Assembly (NCBI RefSeq): GCF_003026355.1
Contig: NZ_PYON01000008.1
Location: 159,039 to 223,038, forward strand
Source of the DNA: Photobacterium kishitanii
GTDB lineage: Bacteria > Pseudomonadota > Gammaproteobacteria > Enterobacterales > Vibrionaceae
Length of the DNA: 64,000 bases
Direction of reading: 5' to 3'
The notes under the pieces were generated by a model, which had not been told where the DNA came from, made no database searches, and was given only the letters and a program-made list of their open reading frames with translations. Below, in pieces: positions 25,998 through 36,273 of this stretch (the stretch's first letter is position 1; each line of letters starts with the position of its first letter). Both the position numbers and the translations under genes were made by a program.

Positions 25998-26185
25998 AAC
26001 TATTCACTTTGTGACTTTAGTCCAAAAAATTAGAAACTGTCAGTTTCGAGATTAAGTGTTATTTGAGTGTTTATGTTCTTCATAGTAGCGAATAAAATGC
26101 CGAAATAATATTCCCATGGTGAATACTCTCCCGTTATAAATGATCGCTCTATTTTTAACACCTAATAATAACTACAGAGAAAAGT

Positions 26186-26404
26186 ATGGTTACTTTGTTT
26201 TCCCCGCATCAAATAGTCCTTGGAGGATTCAGCTTGCCGCCATTATTGGTGTCGGGATTGTTAGCATTAGCTTGCACCTCCATCACCATACGTATTTTGA
26301 ATAAGGTACGATGGCACCGTTTTTTTGTGTCACCACCTTTGGTTGAGCTGTCGTTAACAATTATTTACACCGTGTTGATTGGCACGTTTGTTATTCCTTC
26401 TTAA
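26186..26404 (+). CDS. aaeX: AaeX-like small membrane protein (DUF1656)
   Basis: A 72-residue protein with two hydrophobic segments (about residues 18-38 and 50-70). It is the usual first gene of an aaeXAB-type efflux operon and matches the DUF1656 plan: an N-terminal FSPHQIVLGGFSLPPLLVSGLLAL and a C-terminal SPPLVELSLTIIYTVLIGTF. Its role in the pump is not well defined. Nineteen bases separate it from the membrane-fusion protein gene. Confidence 0.82.
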   Translation: MVTLFSPHQIVLGGFSLPPLLVSGLLALACTSITIRILNKVRWHRFFVSPPLVELSLTIIYTVLIGTFVIPS

Positions 26405-26423
26405 CCTTAAAGTTGTTTGACTC

Positions 26424-27305
26424 ATGAATTTAATTAGACGAATTGGTTTTACTGTAGTATTGGTATTATTAGCGATTGCCGCCATTATTTGGAAATATCA
26501 GCAGTATTTGATGAATCCTTGGACACGCGATGCGCAAGTTCAGGCACAAGTTATAACAATAGCACCACGTGTAACGGGGCCAATTGTGGCTTTAAACATC
26601 AGTGATAATGAAAAAGTGACCGTTGGGCAGTCTTTATTCAATATAGATTCAAGTACTTATAAAGTCGCCCTAGCCCAAGCTAAGGCATCATTAACCCAGG
26701 CTAAAGTTTCGGTATCTGAAGCTAGTGAGCAATTTAATCGCTCATTTGCAATGAATCGAGTAGACCCTGGTGCTGTGTCAAAGTTAAAAATTATTAGTTT
26801 ACAAAATAACCTTAGCTCAGCAGAAGCAGAGGAACAGCAAGCACAAGCCAAAGTAGATCAAGCTCAACTCAATGTGAATTTCACGCAAGTTAAAGCCCCT
26901 GTTAGCGGCTACATTACCAATTTAAAAGTACAACTAGGTACACAGGTAGTGGCGAATAAACCGGTTGTTGCTTTAATTGATAACAAAACATTTTGGATTC
27001 AAGCTTTCTTCAAAGAAACTGACGTTCAGCACATTCATCCAGGATCGCATGCAGTGGTAACCTTAATGGGTTACCCAAATAGCCCTATAAATGGCACTGT
27101 AACCAGTATTGGTTTTGGTATTAACCCTGAAAACCCAACCTACAACGATAACTTATTGCAAAACGTTAACCCAACATTTGAGTGGATTCGTTTAGCACAA
27201 CGTCTTCCTGTTCGTATCCATTTAGACACACTCCCGAAAAATGTCGTGTTACGTGTTGGTACTTCCGCTTCTGTTATTATTAAGCAGCATGAGTCACAAC
27301 AGTGA
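26424..27305 (+). CDS. aaeA: Membrane-fusion protein of an AaeAB-type efflux pump
   Basis: A 293-residue HlyD/AaeA-type adaptor. One N-terminal membrane anchor (IGFTVVLVLLAIAAIIWKYQQ) is followed by NPWTRDAQVQAQVITIAPRVTGPIVAL, a lipoyl half, an alpha-helical hairpin (about 85-150) and a second lipoyl half (VKAPVSGYITNLKVQLGTQV). The FEWIRLAQRLPVRIHLD segment is highly characteristic of AaeA. It would link the inner-membrane FUSC protein to an outer-membrane channel. It overlaps the next gene by four bases (GTGA). Confidence 0.88.
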   Translation: MNLIRRIGFTVVLVLLAIAAIIWKYQQYLMNPWTRDAQVQAQVITIAPRVTGPIVALNISDNEKVTVGQSLFNIDSSTYKVALAQAKASLTQAKVSVSEASEQFNRSFAMNRVDPGAVSKLKIISLQNNLSSAEAEEQQAQAKVDQAQLNVNFTQVKAPVSGYITNLKVQLGTQVVANKPVVALIDNKTFWIQAFFKETDVQHIHPGSHAVVTLMGYPNSPINGTVTSIGFGINPENPTYNDNLLQNVNPTFEWIRLAQRLPVRIHLDTLPKNVVLRVGTSASVIIKQHESQQ

Positions 27306-29485
27306 ATATATCAGTCTTATATGAACGCGCTAAACTGCCCATTAAGGTTGCTTTAACGTTAAGCATCGCAATGATGATTGCTATCTGGCTAGGTTGGGAT
27401 CGCCCTTATTGGGCTGGTTTGGCTGTGACTGTGATGTCAATGATGGAAACCAGTGGTCATTCTTTACGTAAAGGTAAATGGCGTTTAGTTGGTACATTTT
27501 GCGGTACAGCCTGTGCCTTCTTCTTGTTGGCTTTTTTTGCACAAGATGTAGGAATTATGATGGCCTTATTCACCTTGCTGGTGGGTATTAGTGGCTATAT
27601 GATTTTTAATCCTCGTTATGGTTATATATGGGCCATTACTACCACCGTCTGCTCTCTCATTCTGGTTATGGGGGACATGACTCCAATCAATGACTTTAAT
27701 CTAGCCACTTTACGTTTAGAAGAAACCTTATTGGGTTTTATTTGCCATATTGTAGTGTTTAGTATCCTGTGGCCACAATCAAGTCGACCCGTTTTTGAAG
27801 ATGCTGTACTGGATCTATTAAAGCAACAACAAACGAACTTAATAAACCGCCGTCACCAATTAATTAAAAGCGATCAACATACCGTAACACAACCGGCATT
27901 AGGTGAAGGTTTGAAATTGGTTATGCGCTTACAAGATCTGCTGTATGCCGCAGAAGCTGATAGCTACAATATTTTACGTGAAAAAAAATCATGGCAATAT
28001 ATTATCGAAATAGGTGATCAATGGGCAATTGCTATTGGTCATTTAACTGAAGCAATTGATTTATTAAAAGAAGCTAACTTGGAGGCTGAAAAATCAAAAA
28101 TTGACTCTATTTTTATGTATTTATTACATAACTTTCAACAATGTGAATCTATAGTTAAAACGGGAAAAGCCCCTAATAAGAGACAAATAACCTGCTTTCA
28201 ATATATGAAACTGGGTTTGCATCCAGAAACAGATATGCATACACAAGGCGCTTTGTTGCTATTAGAACGTCAATTGAACAACATGGCGAAGTTAAGTGAC
28301 GAATTGGTCTTAGCATTTTATTCGGCTTATTCAGGAGATCGTTGGTATCGCGATGAACAATCGTTACCTAAACCGGTAAAGCGTTGGTCATTAGACACTG
28401 AACGTTTAATTGCTTCATTCAAAATCATGTTGATCGTTTCGAGCTTAGTGCTCATTTGGTATTACTATAATCCACCTGGCGGATCATTGATGATCGCACT
28501 TGGGACCATTTTTGGTTTAACGTTTATTGGTCTCCCTTTCGCGAACATGAAAACTATCTTGGCTTATATTGTAGGATGGAGTGGCTTTGTTCTACTTGAA
28601 TACATATTTATTATTCCGTTCTTAGATCAGCCGTATCAAATTGCGTTATTTTATTTTTTTAGTACCTTTTTTATTTGGTTTAAATTTTCAGGCCCACAAT
28701 ACTTAGTTTCACGTGTAATGGGAACAATGATTCTAATCATTAGTACGAAGTCAGTTATGTGCTTAACACCCGTTTATGATCCCAAATTAGCCATATCTAT
28801 TTTAGTGTCCCTTTCCATTGGTTTATTGCTAATTATTTTCTTTAATGATTTTCCATTTTCAGCTCAGCCTGAACGGGTTATGTTACGACGTTTGCAAATA
28901 TTGAGAAATGTGTTGGCATGGCAGTTACGATACGCAGTGGCAACAATACAAGAACGTCGCCGTTGGTGGGTACCTATTGTTGGATTGTTGTATAATATTC
29001 GTCCCATTAAGTTAGTTATGGGTGCAGATAATGCAGCAAAAGCGATTAAATGGAAGAATTTCCCTGAAGTAAGCGAAGATCAAGCACAAGTAATTATTCA
29101 ACGTTTGTATCTGTTAGTTCTGCGGATTAACTCACTCAAAGATGGTTATGCGAAATGGCGTTTAAACACTAAAGACGACCTAGCGCAATCCATGGTAAAA
29201 GACAGTATATTACGCATTGCAGCGGCTTTAGAGCATACCGATGGTTATCAAAACTTGCTTGTATTAGAGCAAGAAATGTTATCTTTATATAACGACGTCC
29301 ACCGTCGAATTCATTTGATTGATCGTCAAGTGGAGATTGAAGGTGATATCTCTCTAGAGGAAGCATTAAACTTACATCGAGCACTCGCTTCACTTGGCTT
29401 ACTTGTGAATGAGTTAAAAATACTCAGTGAGGCTATGGCCGAGTTCGATTTTAAAGCTTTAGAAATTCAGTACTTCACCGTATAA
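27302..29485 (+). CDS. aaeB: AaeB-like FUSC-family efflux transporter
   Basis: A 727-residue inner-membrane protein with two clusters of hydrophobic helices (about residues 12-160 and 370-510), separated and followed by cytoplasmic helical regions. RPYWAGLAVTVMSMMETSGHSLRKGKWRLVGT and the FUSC-type NPRYGYIWAITTTVCSLILVM match aromatic-acid exporter AaeB. The GTG start is set by the four-base overlap with aaeA. AaeAB of E. coli exports p-hydroxybenzoate-like acids. A terminator follows. Confidence 0.88.
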   Translation: MNISVLYERAKLPIKVALTLSIAMMIAIWLGWDRPYWAGLAVTVMSMMETSGHSLRKGKWRLVGTFCGTACAFFLLAFFAQDVGIMMALFTLLVGISGYMIFNPRYGYIWAITTTVCSLILVMGDMTPINDFNLATLRLEETLLGFICHIVVFSILWPQSSRPVFEDAVLDLLKQQQTNLINRRHQLIKSDQHTVTQPALGEGLKLVMRLQDLLYAAEADSYNILREKKSWQYIIEIGDQWAIAIGHLTEAIDLLKEANLEAEKSKIDSIFMYLLHNFQQCESIVKTGKAPNKRQITCFQYMKLGLHPETDMHTQGALLLLERQLNNMAKLSDELVLAFYSAYSGDRWYRDEQSLPKPVKRWSLDTERLIASFKIMLIVSSLVLIWYYYNPPGGSLMIALGTIFGLTFIGLPFANMKTILAYIVGWSGFVLLEYIFIIPFLDQPYQIALFYFFSTFFIWFKFSGPQYLVSRVMGTMILIISTKSVMCLTPVYDPKLAISILVSLSIGLLLIIFFNDFPFSAQPERVMLRRLQILRNVLAWQLRYAVATIQERRRWWVPIVGLLYNIRPIKLVMGADNAAKAIKWKNFPEVSEDQAQVIIQRLYLLVLRINSLKDGYAKWRLNTKDDLAQSMVKDSILRIAAALEHTDGYQNLLVLEQEMLSLYNDVHRRIHLIDRQVEIEGDISLEEALNLHRALASLGLLVNELKILSEAMAEFDFKALEIQYFTV

Positions 29486-29487
29486 AA

Positions 29488-29520
29488 TAAAAAAGGACTT
29501 CCGAAGAAGTCCTTTTTATT
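29488..29520. terminator. Bidirectional terminator between aaeB and pntB
   Basis: AAAAGGACTT (29491-29500) pairs perfectly with AAGTCCTTTT (29507-29516) around CCGAAG, with A/T runs on both sides. Confidence 0.85.
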
Positions 29521-29533
29521 TAACTAAAATCTA

Positions 29534-30910
29534 TTAAAGATGCTCAAGAATCTTCAAACATGTATCTTTCGCATCGCCAAACAACATTTGGCTATTGTCT
29601 TTAAAGAACAATGGGTTTTGTACCCCTGCATAACCAGTATTCATTGAGCGCTTAAACACAATCACGTTACTTGCATTCCACACTTCAAGAACAGGCATAC
29701 CAGCAATCGGACTATTTGGATCTTCCATTGCTGCTGGGTTTACAGTGTCATTTGCACCAATAACTAATACCACATCAGTTTTAGGGAAGTCATCATTGAT
29801 TTCATCCATTTCTAATACAATATCGTACGGTACTTTTGCTTCAGCAAGTAATACGTTCATATGTCCAGGTAAACGACCAGCTACTGGGTGAATACCAAAA
29901 CGCACCTCTACGCCTTGAGCACGTAGTTTATCGGTGATCTCATGAACAGGATATTGTGCTTGAGCAACAGCCATACCGTATCCAGGAGTAATAATCACTG
30001 ATCTTGCATCTTTCAATAATTCAGCAACGTCTTCCGCAGTCGTTTCACGGTATTCGCCATACTCTTCATCAGCTGTCGATGCTGCACCATCTGAACCAAA
30101 TCCACCTGCAATAACACTGACAAATGAGCGGTTCATTGCTTTACACATGATGTAAGACAGAATAGCACCAGAAGAACCAACTAATGCACCAGTAACAATC
30201 AGTAGATCATTTGCTAGCATAAAGCCTGCTGCCGCTGCTGCCCAACCTGAGTATGAGTTAAGCATCGATACCACAACTGGCATATCTGCACCACCAATAG
30301 ATGCAACCAAGTGATAACCAAATGCAAAGGCAATCAGTGTCACTAGAATCAATGCAACCATTGAGCCTTCAGCGTTAACAAACCAAACCAACAATAATAC
30401 TGATGCAATCAGCGCTACAAGGTTAAGCTTGTGACGATGTGGAAGCATTAATGCTGAAGATGAAACTAAACCACGTAATTTAGCGAAGGCTACCAACGAA
30501 CCAGTAAAGGTCACAGCACCGATGAATACACCAAGGAAGACTTCTACCAAATGTATATTCAATTTAACGCCACTAAGGTCGCCGTGATGTAAAAATGTAT
30601 TAAAACCAACCAGTACTGCCGCCATACCCACAAAACTGTGTAGCATAGCAACCAACTCTGGCATTTCAGTCATTTCTACTTTTTTCGCATAGAAAATACC
30701 GATAGCACCACCGATGATCATCGCTAAAATGATCCAAACTGTAGCTTCAGAGTCTGGACCAAAGATAGTAGCGATCAACGCGATAGCCATACCCGCCATA
30801 CCGAAATAGTTGCCTTTTCGTGCGGTTTCTTGCTTGGATAACCCAGCAAGTGACATGATAAACAATACGGCAGCAACAATGTATGCCGCTTGTACGATTC
30901 CTGCAGACAT
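29534..30910 (-). CDS. pntB: NAD(P) transhydrogenase subunit beta
   Basis: A 458-residue membrane protein. The N-terminal two-thirds hold about nine membrane helices (domain II). The C-terminal domain III binds NADP(H), with [13 protein letters not shown] and the [10 protein letters not shown] loop. With PntA it forms the proton-pumping transhydrogenase that uses the membrane potential to reduce NADP+ with NADH. It starts 10 bases after the pntA stop, as a two-gene operon. Confidence 0.97.
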   Translation of the reverse strand: MSAGIVQAAYIVAAVLFIMSLAGLSKQETARKGNYFGMAGMAIALIATIFGPDSEATVWIILAMIIGGAIGIFYAKKVEMTEMPELVAMLHSFVGMAAVLVGFNTFLHHGDLSGVKLNIHLVEVFLGVFIGAVTFTGSLVAFAKLRGLVSSSALMLPHRHKLNLVALIASVLLLVWFVNAEGSMVALILVTLIAFAFGYHLVASIGGADMPVVVSMLNSYSGWAAAAAGFMLANDLLIVTGALVGSSGAILSYIMCKAMNRSFVSVIAGGFGSDGAASTADEEYGEYRETTAEDVAELLKDARSVIITPGYGMAVAQAQYPVHEITDKLRAQGVEVRFGIHPVAGRLPGHMNVLLAEAKVPYDIVLEMDEINDDFPKTDVVLVIGANDTVNPAAMEDPNSPIAGMPVLEVWNASNVIVFKRSMNTGYAGVQNPLFFKDNSQMLFGDAKDTCLKILEHL

Positions 30911-30920
30911 GTATTACTCC

Positions 30921-32474
30921 TTATTTATCTTTACGAAACATTTCTAGCATCCGTTTGGTAACGGTAAAGCCACCAAAAATATTGATACTAGCAATGAGAA
31001 CAGCAACAAAAGCCAACACAGAAACAATTCCGGAGCCTTGTCCTATTTGGAGTAATGCACCCACAATAATGATGCCTGAAATAGCATTAGTTACAGACAT
31101 AAGTGGTGTATGCAAAGAATGACTAACATTCCATACGACGTAGTAACCAACAACACACGCTAGAACAAAAACCGTAAAGTGAGCAAGAAAATCTGGCGGA
31201 GAGTAATGACCTACCCATGCAAACAATGCAATGCCTGCCGCCATCATGCCGTATTTCTTAACTGGAGACATTGGTTCAGCTTTTTTAGGCTGTACTTTTT
31301 CTACCGCTTTTGGTTGTTGAGAAGCTGCCGATACTTTAATTGGTGGTGCTGGCCATGTAACTTCACCCGCTTTAATCACCGTTAAGCCACGTAAAACTTC
31401 ATCATCAAAATTAATATCAATGTTGCCGTCTTTTTCTTTACATAGTAATTTTAATAAATTAACTAAGTTAGTACCGTAAAGCTGCGAAGCTTGTGTTGGT
31501 AAACGACCAACCATATCGGTATAACCAATAATTTTGACACCATTAGCCGTTGTAATGACTTTATTAGCTTCTGTATAAGCACAGTTACCGCCATTAGCCG
31601 CCGCTAAATCCACAATCACACTACCCGACTTCATTGAGTCGACCATTTCTTTGGTGATCAATTTAGGCGCAGGACGTCCCGGAATCAGAGCTGTTGTGAT
31701 GATAATATCAACATCTTTTGCTTGCTCTGCATATAAACGCTCAGCCGCTTTGTTGAACTCATCTGACATTTCTTTGGCGTAACCATCACCCGTTGAAGTA
31801 TCTTCTTTAAAATCGACCTCAAGGAATTCAGCACCCATTGATTCGACTTGCTCTTTCACCTCAGGGCGAACATCAAACGAACGAACGATAGCACCTAAAC
31901 TACCCGCAGCACCGATAGCAGCAAGACCTGCGACACCTGCTCCTGCAACGAGAACTTTTGCTGGTGGTACCTTACCTGCAGCAGTAATTTGGCCGGTAAA
32001 GAAACGTCCAAACTCATGTGCAGCTTCAACCACAGCACGATAACCAGCAATATTCGCCATCGAGCTAAGTGCATCTAACGCTTGCGCGCGTGAAATACGA
32101 GGAACAGAGTCCATCGCCATCACATTAATATTTTTTGTCGCTAATTTTTCTAATAACTCAGGATGCTGTGCTGGCCAAATAAAGCTAACTAAACTCGCAC
32201 CTTCTTTTATTAGTTCAAACTCATCAATACCCGTAGCAGGATCAACCTGAGGAGCATTCACTTTTAAAATGAGATCGGCTTGCCATACTTTTTCAGTAGA
32301 GGCTAGTTCTGCGCCAGCGGCTTCAAAAGCTGCATCATCAAAACTTGCTAATGCACCCGCTCCATGTTCAACAACAACGCTGAACCCCATTTTTAATAAC
32401 TGCTCAACCGTTTTAGGTGTGGCAGCAACTCGCGTTTCATTCGCGAGGACCTCTTTTGGTACACCAATCTGCAT
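30921..32474 (-). CDS. pntA: NAD(P) transhydrogenase subunit alpha
   Basis: A 517-residue subunit that carries the soluble NAD(H) domain (about 1-370) and, at the C-terminus, three to four membrane helices. [46 protein letters not shown] (nucleotide fold) and [12 protein letters not shown] are typical. I chose ATG at 32474, with AGGGA 6 bases before it; the open frame extends 32 codons further but that part is not PntA-like. It is the first gene of pntAB. Confidence 0.96.
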   Translation of the reverse strand: MQIGVPKEVLANETRVAATPKTVEQLLKMGFSVVVEHGAGALASFDDAAFEAAGAELASTEKVWQADLILKVNAPQVDPATGIDEFELIKEGASLVSFIWPAQHPELLEKLATKNINVMAMDSVPRISRAQALDALSSMANIAGYRAVVEAAHEFGRFFTGQITAAGKVPPAKVLVAGAGVAGLAAIGAAGSLGAIVRSFDVRPEVKEQVESMGAEFLEVDFKEDTSTGDGYAKEMSDEFNKAAERLYAEQAKDVDIIITTALIPGRPAPKLITKEMVDSMKSGSVIVDLAAANGGNCAYTEANKVITTANGVKIIGYTDMVGRLPTQASQLYGTNLVNLLKLLCKEKDGNIDINFDDEVLRGLTVIKAGEVTWPAPPIKVSAASQQPKAVEKVQPKKAEPMSPVKKYGMMAAGIALFAWVGHYSPPDFLAHFTVFVLACVVGYYVVWNVSHSLHTPLMSVTNAISGIIIVGALLQIGQGSGIVSVLAFVAVLIASINIFGGFTVTKRMLEMFRKDK

Positions 32475-32849
32475 TATTATTCCCTGAACATTGGCTATAG
32501 ATAAATATTTTGTATCCAACCTTAAAAGCAATAGCAAGCTTTTTACAGTTAAAATCAAAAAATCACACAAATTTCATTAAAAGACAACATTGCCGTCATT
32601 TAACACTGAAATATAAGCACCTTTTCATCCGTGACAAAGAGGTTAAAAAACTTGTATTACAAAATGTTAGCTACATCAACCAAGCTAAAAAAACCACTCA
32701 GTTGATCTTTTCATTGATATTGCTTCAAACTAATTTAAAACAATTCAATTTTAACTAAAATGCAACATTTCACTGCTGTTTTTAGTCGTTGAAAACAAGA
32801 TACCCAGCAAACAACATGATTGCAATGAAATATGTTGTATATGTGACAT
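32475..32849. other. Intergenic region upstream of pntA
   Basis: This 375-base AT-rich stretch presumably holds the pntAB promoter. A weak match TTGCTA, 17-base spacer, TACAAA lies 50-80 bases before the pntA start on the minus strand. An open frame at 32510-32758 on the plus strand overlaps it but lacks a ribosome-binding site. Nothing else stands out. Confidence 0.35.
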
Positions 32850-33128
32850 TTATTTAAACATCCGATCCCCTGTCTGATCGATAAACATCTGCGCCTTTTT
32901 GATCATAAATGCTTCTGCATCCGATTTTGAAGGCAAGAGATCAGAACGAATAAAGTGATGTGTTTGGGTTGTGTCATCAATTTTTTTGCAGATTCGTCCA
33001 GCAATACGAAATTGCCCACCTTCCTTTTGTGGATCGGGATAAATCAAGTAACCATTATATTCAATCGGTTCGATTACTACTGTTTCTGTCGTTTTTTTAG
33101 TGCTAAACAACCACGAGAATAAGCCCAT
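32850..33128 (-). CDS. HlyU-family small protein (PF10115 type)
   Basis: A 92-residue protein matching the small HlyU/PF10115 family: MGLFSWLFSTKK, then YNGYLIYPDPQKEGGQFRIAGRICKK and HHFIRSDLLPSKSDAEAFMIKKAQMFIDQTGD. Despite its family name it is unrelated to the ArsR-type haemolysin regulator HlyU of V. cholerae. GAGG is just before the ATG. The biochemical role is unknown. It is transcribed alone. Confidence 0.82.
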   Translation of the reverse strand: MGLFSWLFSTKKTTETVVIEPIEYNGYLIYPDPQKEGGQFRIAGRICKKIDDTTQTHHFIRSDLLPSKSDAEAFMIKKAQMFIDQTGDRMFK

Positions 33129-33261
33129 TACTACCTCATCTTATTTATTAACAAAACTCACTATTGTGAGTCACTTTCTTCAATATCATAACAACATATC
33201 GATAAGCTACTTTAATATCAAAAATATCAATATCATCTCATATAACTATTTATTACAGATG

Positions 33262-33288
33262 TAAAAAAACCAGCACATAGGCTGGTTT
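33262..33288 (-). terminator. Rho-independent terminator of the DUF1127 gene
   Basis: AAACCAGC (33267-33274) pairs with GCTGGTTT (33281-33288); the minus strand continues into a T run. Confidence 0.75.
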
Positions 33289-33331
33289 CTTATCTTATCG
33301 ATGCAATTATATGTTTATTTGTAGTATCACA

Positions 33332-33526
33332 TTAACGATAAAGACCAATATCTTTTTGGATATGTAGCGGCAAATCAGAGATATTACGCGTTTTTGGTAC
33401 CGAAACCGAACGACTGAATAGAATGTCACGGGCATGAACTAACAGGCCTTTAAACGTCAATGAATACGTTTTTTGATCATTCATTACTGGTGCTGGAATA
33501 GAATCAAAATCAAATACCTGTGCCAT
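33332..33526 (-). CDS. DUF1127 small protein
   Basis: A 64-residue protein with the C-terminal DUF1127 pattern LPLHIQKDIGLYR (L-x-x-H/D-x-x-K-D-I-G-L). Members are small, basic and often stress- or nutrient-regulated; some affect phosphate metabolism or RNA turnover, but the role in this genus is unknown. The central region is basic with several Arg and Lys. Monocistronic with its own terminator. Confidence 0.85.
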   Translation of the reverse strand: MAQVFDFDSIPAPVMNDQKTYSLTFKGLLVHARDILFSRSVSVPKTRNISDLPLHIQKDIGLYR

Positions 33527-33754
33527 GATGCCTCTCGAATTAAGCCGTTACAAATGGGATTGGCAGCATAATAACGTAACGTTAAAGAGATTGAACAATG
33601 ACATTATTTAGCAACTAGGATTAGATAATCTAATCCTAGATACTAAACTCAAATAGTGCGTGCCATGACAGAATATCTAACTACTATCGATACAGTGACC
33701 ATATTAATAGCGATTAATACGCTTTTTAGTCAATAAAATAACATCCTAAATGAA

Positions 33755-35506
33755 TTAGTTATTATGATTATCACAAGGAATAAATACGGTTAAATTTTCA
33801 CTCGGCTTATTAAATTCACCTTGCTGTTTCGCAAAAGCTTCAAAAGCATCAGCCATAGTCACATTAAGTGCCTGAGGCTCTTTCACATAATCAAGTAACG
33901 GTGCATAACCCTCTTTGCCCGTAGCGGTATAGCCTGATGAAACTGATGTATAAACATCATTATCTTCAACCGCTACCCATTCTCCATTAGTGTAATACTC
34001 TAAAGTTTCGATTCGCTGGCCACTGGGTGCTCCACAACGATATACATAACGAAGATCAGCAACATAAGGAAAACTACCATCTCCTGTTCCCTCAATATCA
34101 TTATTAATCGCATTATCAATAGCACCTTCAAGCGCTTGACGAATTCGCAATCCTTTTACGCTGTACATCATAATGCCAATCGCAAATGGCAATAATCGAC
34201 CAGCTATATCTGCTGGAGTAATTTCTCCAGGATTGAGTGAACACCTTACTCCACCAGCATTATGAATACCAAAATCAATATGATGACCTAATTCTCTAGC
34301 TTGCCAAACAAAACTTTTTACAACCCATGGAGCAATATCGCTAGGTCCTTTAGCATCAGGTACACGAATATGACGCAACGGTTCATTAACACGGGCTATT
34401 TTCTCTGTTTGTAATGCTCGTACTGCAGGCCGGTAATGTTCATTGAGAATGTTCTCGACACGTGGATCTTTTACCACAAAACGAATGTTTTTCTGACTCT
34501 GTAAATAATCCCGCACTTTATTATGATTATCATGATCAAGATGCTGCATTCGTCCAGCATCGATAGTAAATTTACGTCCAAGTAATAATTGATTACATCC
34601 AGAGGCGCTTTCAACACTACCATCAGCATTAAACACCAATGTTAACTGACCAAGTGCTAATGCATTACAGCCAGCTTGTACTACACAAGTATTATTAACC
34701 ATCAATGCATAAGTATCTGTTTTTCCATACCCAATATTAGTAAAGTCGCCTTGCATAGTATGTGTATGGCCTCCAATAATAGCACCAATACCATCCACTT
34801 CTTGTGCTAGCGATAAATCTCGGTCATAACCTAAATGACTTAAAATAACGACTTTATTAATACCTTTAGCTTTTAAACATGCAATAGTATTTTTAGCTAC
34901 GGTGGCAACATTATGAAAAGAAGTATCAGGATCAGGACTTGATATACCAGCCATATTTTCAATCGCTAGACCAAAAATAGCGACAGGCTCGCCATGAACA
35001 TCTTTAATCAAATATCGAGCTGATTGGGAGGCATTATCGTACGCATAAACATTACGCTTATTACGTAAAGGATTACGTTTAGTTTGATCTTCTTGTGATA
35101 AGTCCCAATTTCCAGCTAATAATGGAAATGTCGTATTATCTAAAAAGTCAGCGACAACATCATTACCAATATCAAGTTCATGATTACCTAATGCCATTGC
35201 CTCGACGCCAATAGCATTAAGTAATACCGCATTTGCCATGCCTTTATAGAGCGAAAAATACAAAGTACCTTGAAAACAATCGCCCGCATGAACAAACATA
35301 AATTCACGTTGATGAAGAAAAGCATCTTGTTTAACTTCAGTGACAGCAGAATAAATACGAGAAAAACCACCACAACTAGCATAGACAGATGTTTCGGTAT
35401 TTAATACATCAGGCGATAGTGATAGAGAAATCGCAGAAGGCTCAAAGTTAGAGTGAGTATCATTGATATGAGCAAAAGTGATTGTTGCTGCGTGATTAAC
35501 AGTCAT
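33755..35506 (-). CDS. Metallophosphatase/5'-nucleotidase family protein
   Basis: A 583-residue two-domain enzyme of the UshA/5'-nucleotidase class. The metallophosphoesterase motifs are in place: FAHINDTHSNFEP, GDCFQG, GNHELDIG, LSHLGYD and GGHTHT. The C-terminal substrate domain has NAGGVRCSLNPGEITPADI and SSGYTATGKEGY. No signal peptide is seen at either possible start, so it may be cytoplasmic, unlike UshA. I chose ATG at 35506 (MTVNHAATITF), with GGAGG upstream at slightly long spacing; GTG at 35566 is an alternative. Confidence 0.85.
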   Translation of the reverse strand: MTVNHAATITFAHINDTHSNFEPSAISLSLSPDVLNTETSVYASCGGFSRIYSAVTEVKQDAFLHQREFMFVHAGDCFQGTLYFSLYKGMANAVLLNAIGVEAMALGNHELDIGNDVVADFLDNTTFPLLAGNWDLSQEDQTKRNPLRNKRNVYAYDNASQSARYLIKDVHGEPVAIFGLAIENMAGISSPDPDTSFHNVATVAKNTIACLKAKGINKVVILSHLGYDRDLSLAQEVDGIGAIIGGHTHTMQGDFTNIGYGKTDTYALMVNNTCVVQAGCNALALGQLTLVFNADGSVESASGCNQLLLGRKFTIDAGRMQHLDHDNHNKVRDYLQSQKNIRFVVKDPRVENILNEHYRPAVRALQTEKIARVNEPLRHIRVPDAKGPSDIAPWVVKSFVWQARELGHHIDFGIHNAGGVRCSLNPGEITPADIAGRLLPFAIGIMMYSVKGLRIRQALEGAIDNAINNDIEGTGDGSFPYVADLRYVYRCGAPSGQRIETLEYYTNGEWVAVEDNDVYTSVSSGYTATGKEGYAPLLDYVKEPQALNVTMADAFEAFAKQQGEFNKPSENLTVFIPCDNHNN

Positions 35507-35662
35507 AATAATTTCAGTTCCTCCAGAACCATCGGTATCAACTAACAACTGATTTATAACGCTCACAGCATTACAAAAATAAAGATCGTCACTAAATAAG
35601 AAAACAGATTACATTAAACGACATAAAAATGAGATCTTTACTAAAATATACTATTTTTCGAA

Positions 35663-35711
35663 TAAAATCGCTGAGTGAATATCTTAACGACAATCTTTAT
35701 TCACTCAGCGA
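35663..35711 (-). terminator. Long inverted repeat terminator of the glyoxalase-like gene
   Basis: TCGCTGAGTGAATA (35668-35681) pairs perfectly with TATTCACTCAGCGA (35698-35711), a 14-bp stem with a 16-base loop. The minus strand continues with TTTTATT. Confidence 0.7.
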
Positions 35712-35729
35712 CAATAATACAATCAATAA

Positions 35730-36125
35730 TTATTGGTAACGGCCATGACGTTGTAAGAATTCAATCTTGTAACCATCAGGATCTTGAACAAAGAAAAATT
35801 TAGCCAGTAATACACCCTCTCTAAAAAACTCTTTAATCTCTGCTGGATTATATTTTAGTTCAGCCAACTTTTGATGTTCAGCTTCAAGATCATCAACAGC
35901 AACCGCAATATGCCCGTAACCCGTACCATGAGTATAAGGTTCCGTTGTGCCCTCATTCCATGTTAATTCAAGTTCCATATCATTTTCGTGATTACGTAGA
36001 TACACCAAACTAAAACCATCAAAATCAAGTCGCTCTGCAATCTCCAAATCTAACGCTTGCTTATAAAATGTTAATGACGCATCAAGGTCAATAACACGAA
36101 TCATTGCGTGAATCATTTTAGCCAT
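35730..36125 (-). CDS. Glyoxalase/VOC-superfamily protein (lactoylglutathione-lyase-like)
   Basis: A 131-residue vicinal-oxygen-chelate protein. Metal ligands of glyoxalase I appear in order: His in MIHAMIRV, Glu in ELELTWN, His in GYGHIAVAV and Glu in YKIEFLQR. The overall sequence is close to lactoylglutathione lyase but shortened in places, so the substrate may differ from methylglyoxal hemithioacetal. AAGGATGATC precedes the ATG. It stands alone with its own terminator. Confidence 0.85.
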   Translation of the reverse strand: MAKMIHAMIRVIDLDASLTFYKQALDLEIAERLDFDGFSLVYLRNHENDMELELTWNEGTTEPYTHGTGYGHIAVAVDDLEAEHQKLAELKYNPAEIKEFFREGVLLAKFFFVQDPDGYKIEFLQRHGRYQ

Positions 36126-36273
36126 AGGATCATCCTTTATAATTGTTTTCGTTAAAAATTCAGACTCGATATATTAGCTTTTTTAATTTGAAGATTGTAT
36201 CAATAATGTGAGCAAAACGATCCCTTTTCTATAACCTCTGCGCTATGTTGTAAAGAAAGAATAAGGAAAAAAC

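Noticed and set aside
32510..32758. 82-codon plus-strand open frame upstream of pntA
   Set aside because: Overlaps the pntA leader on the other strand; Lys/Asn/Gln-rich by composition, no start signal.
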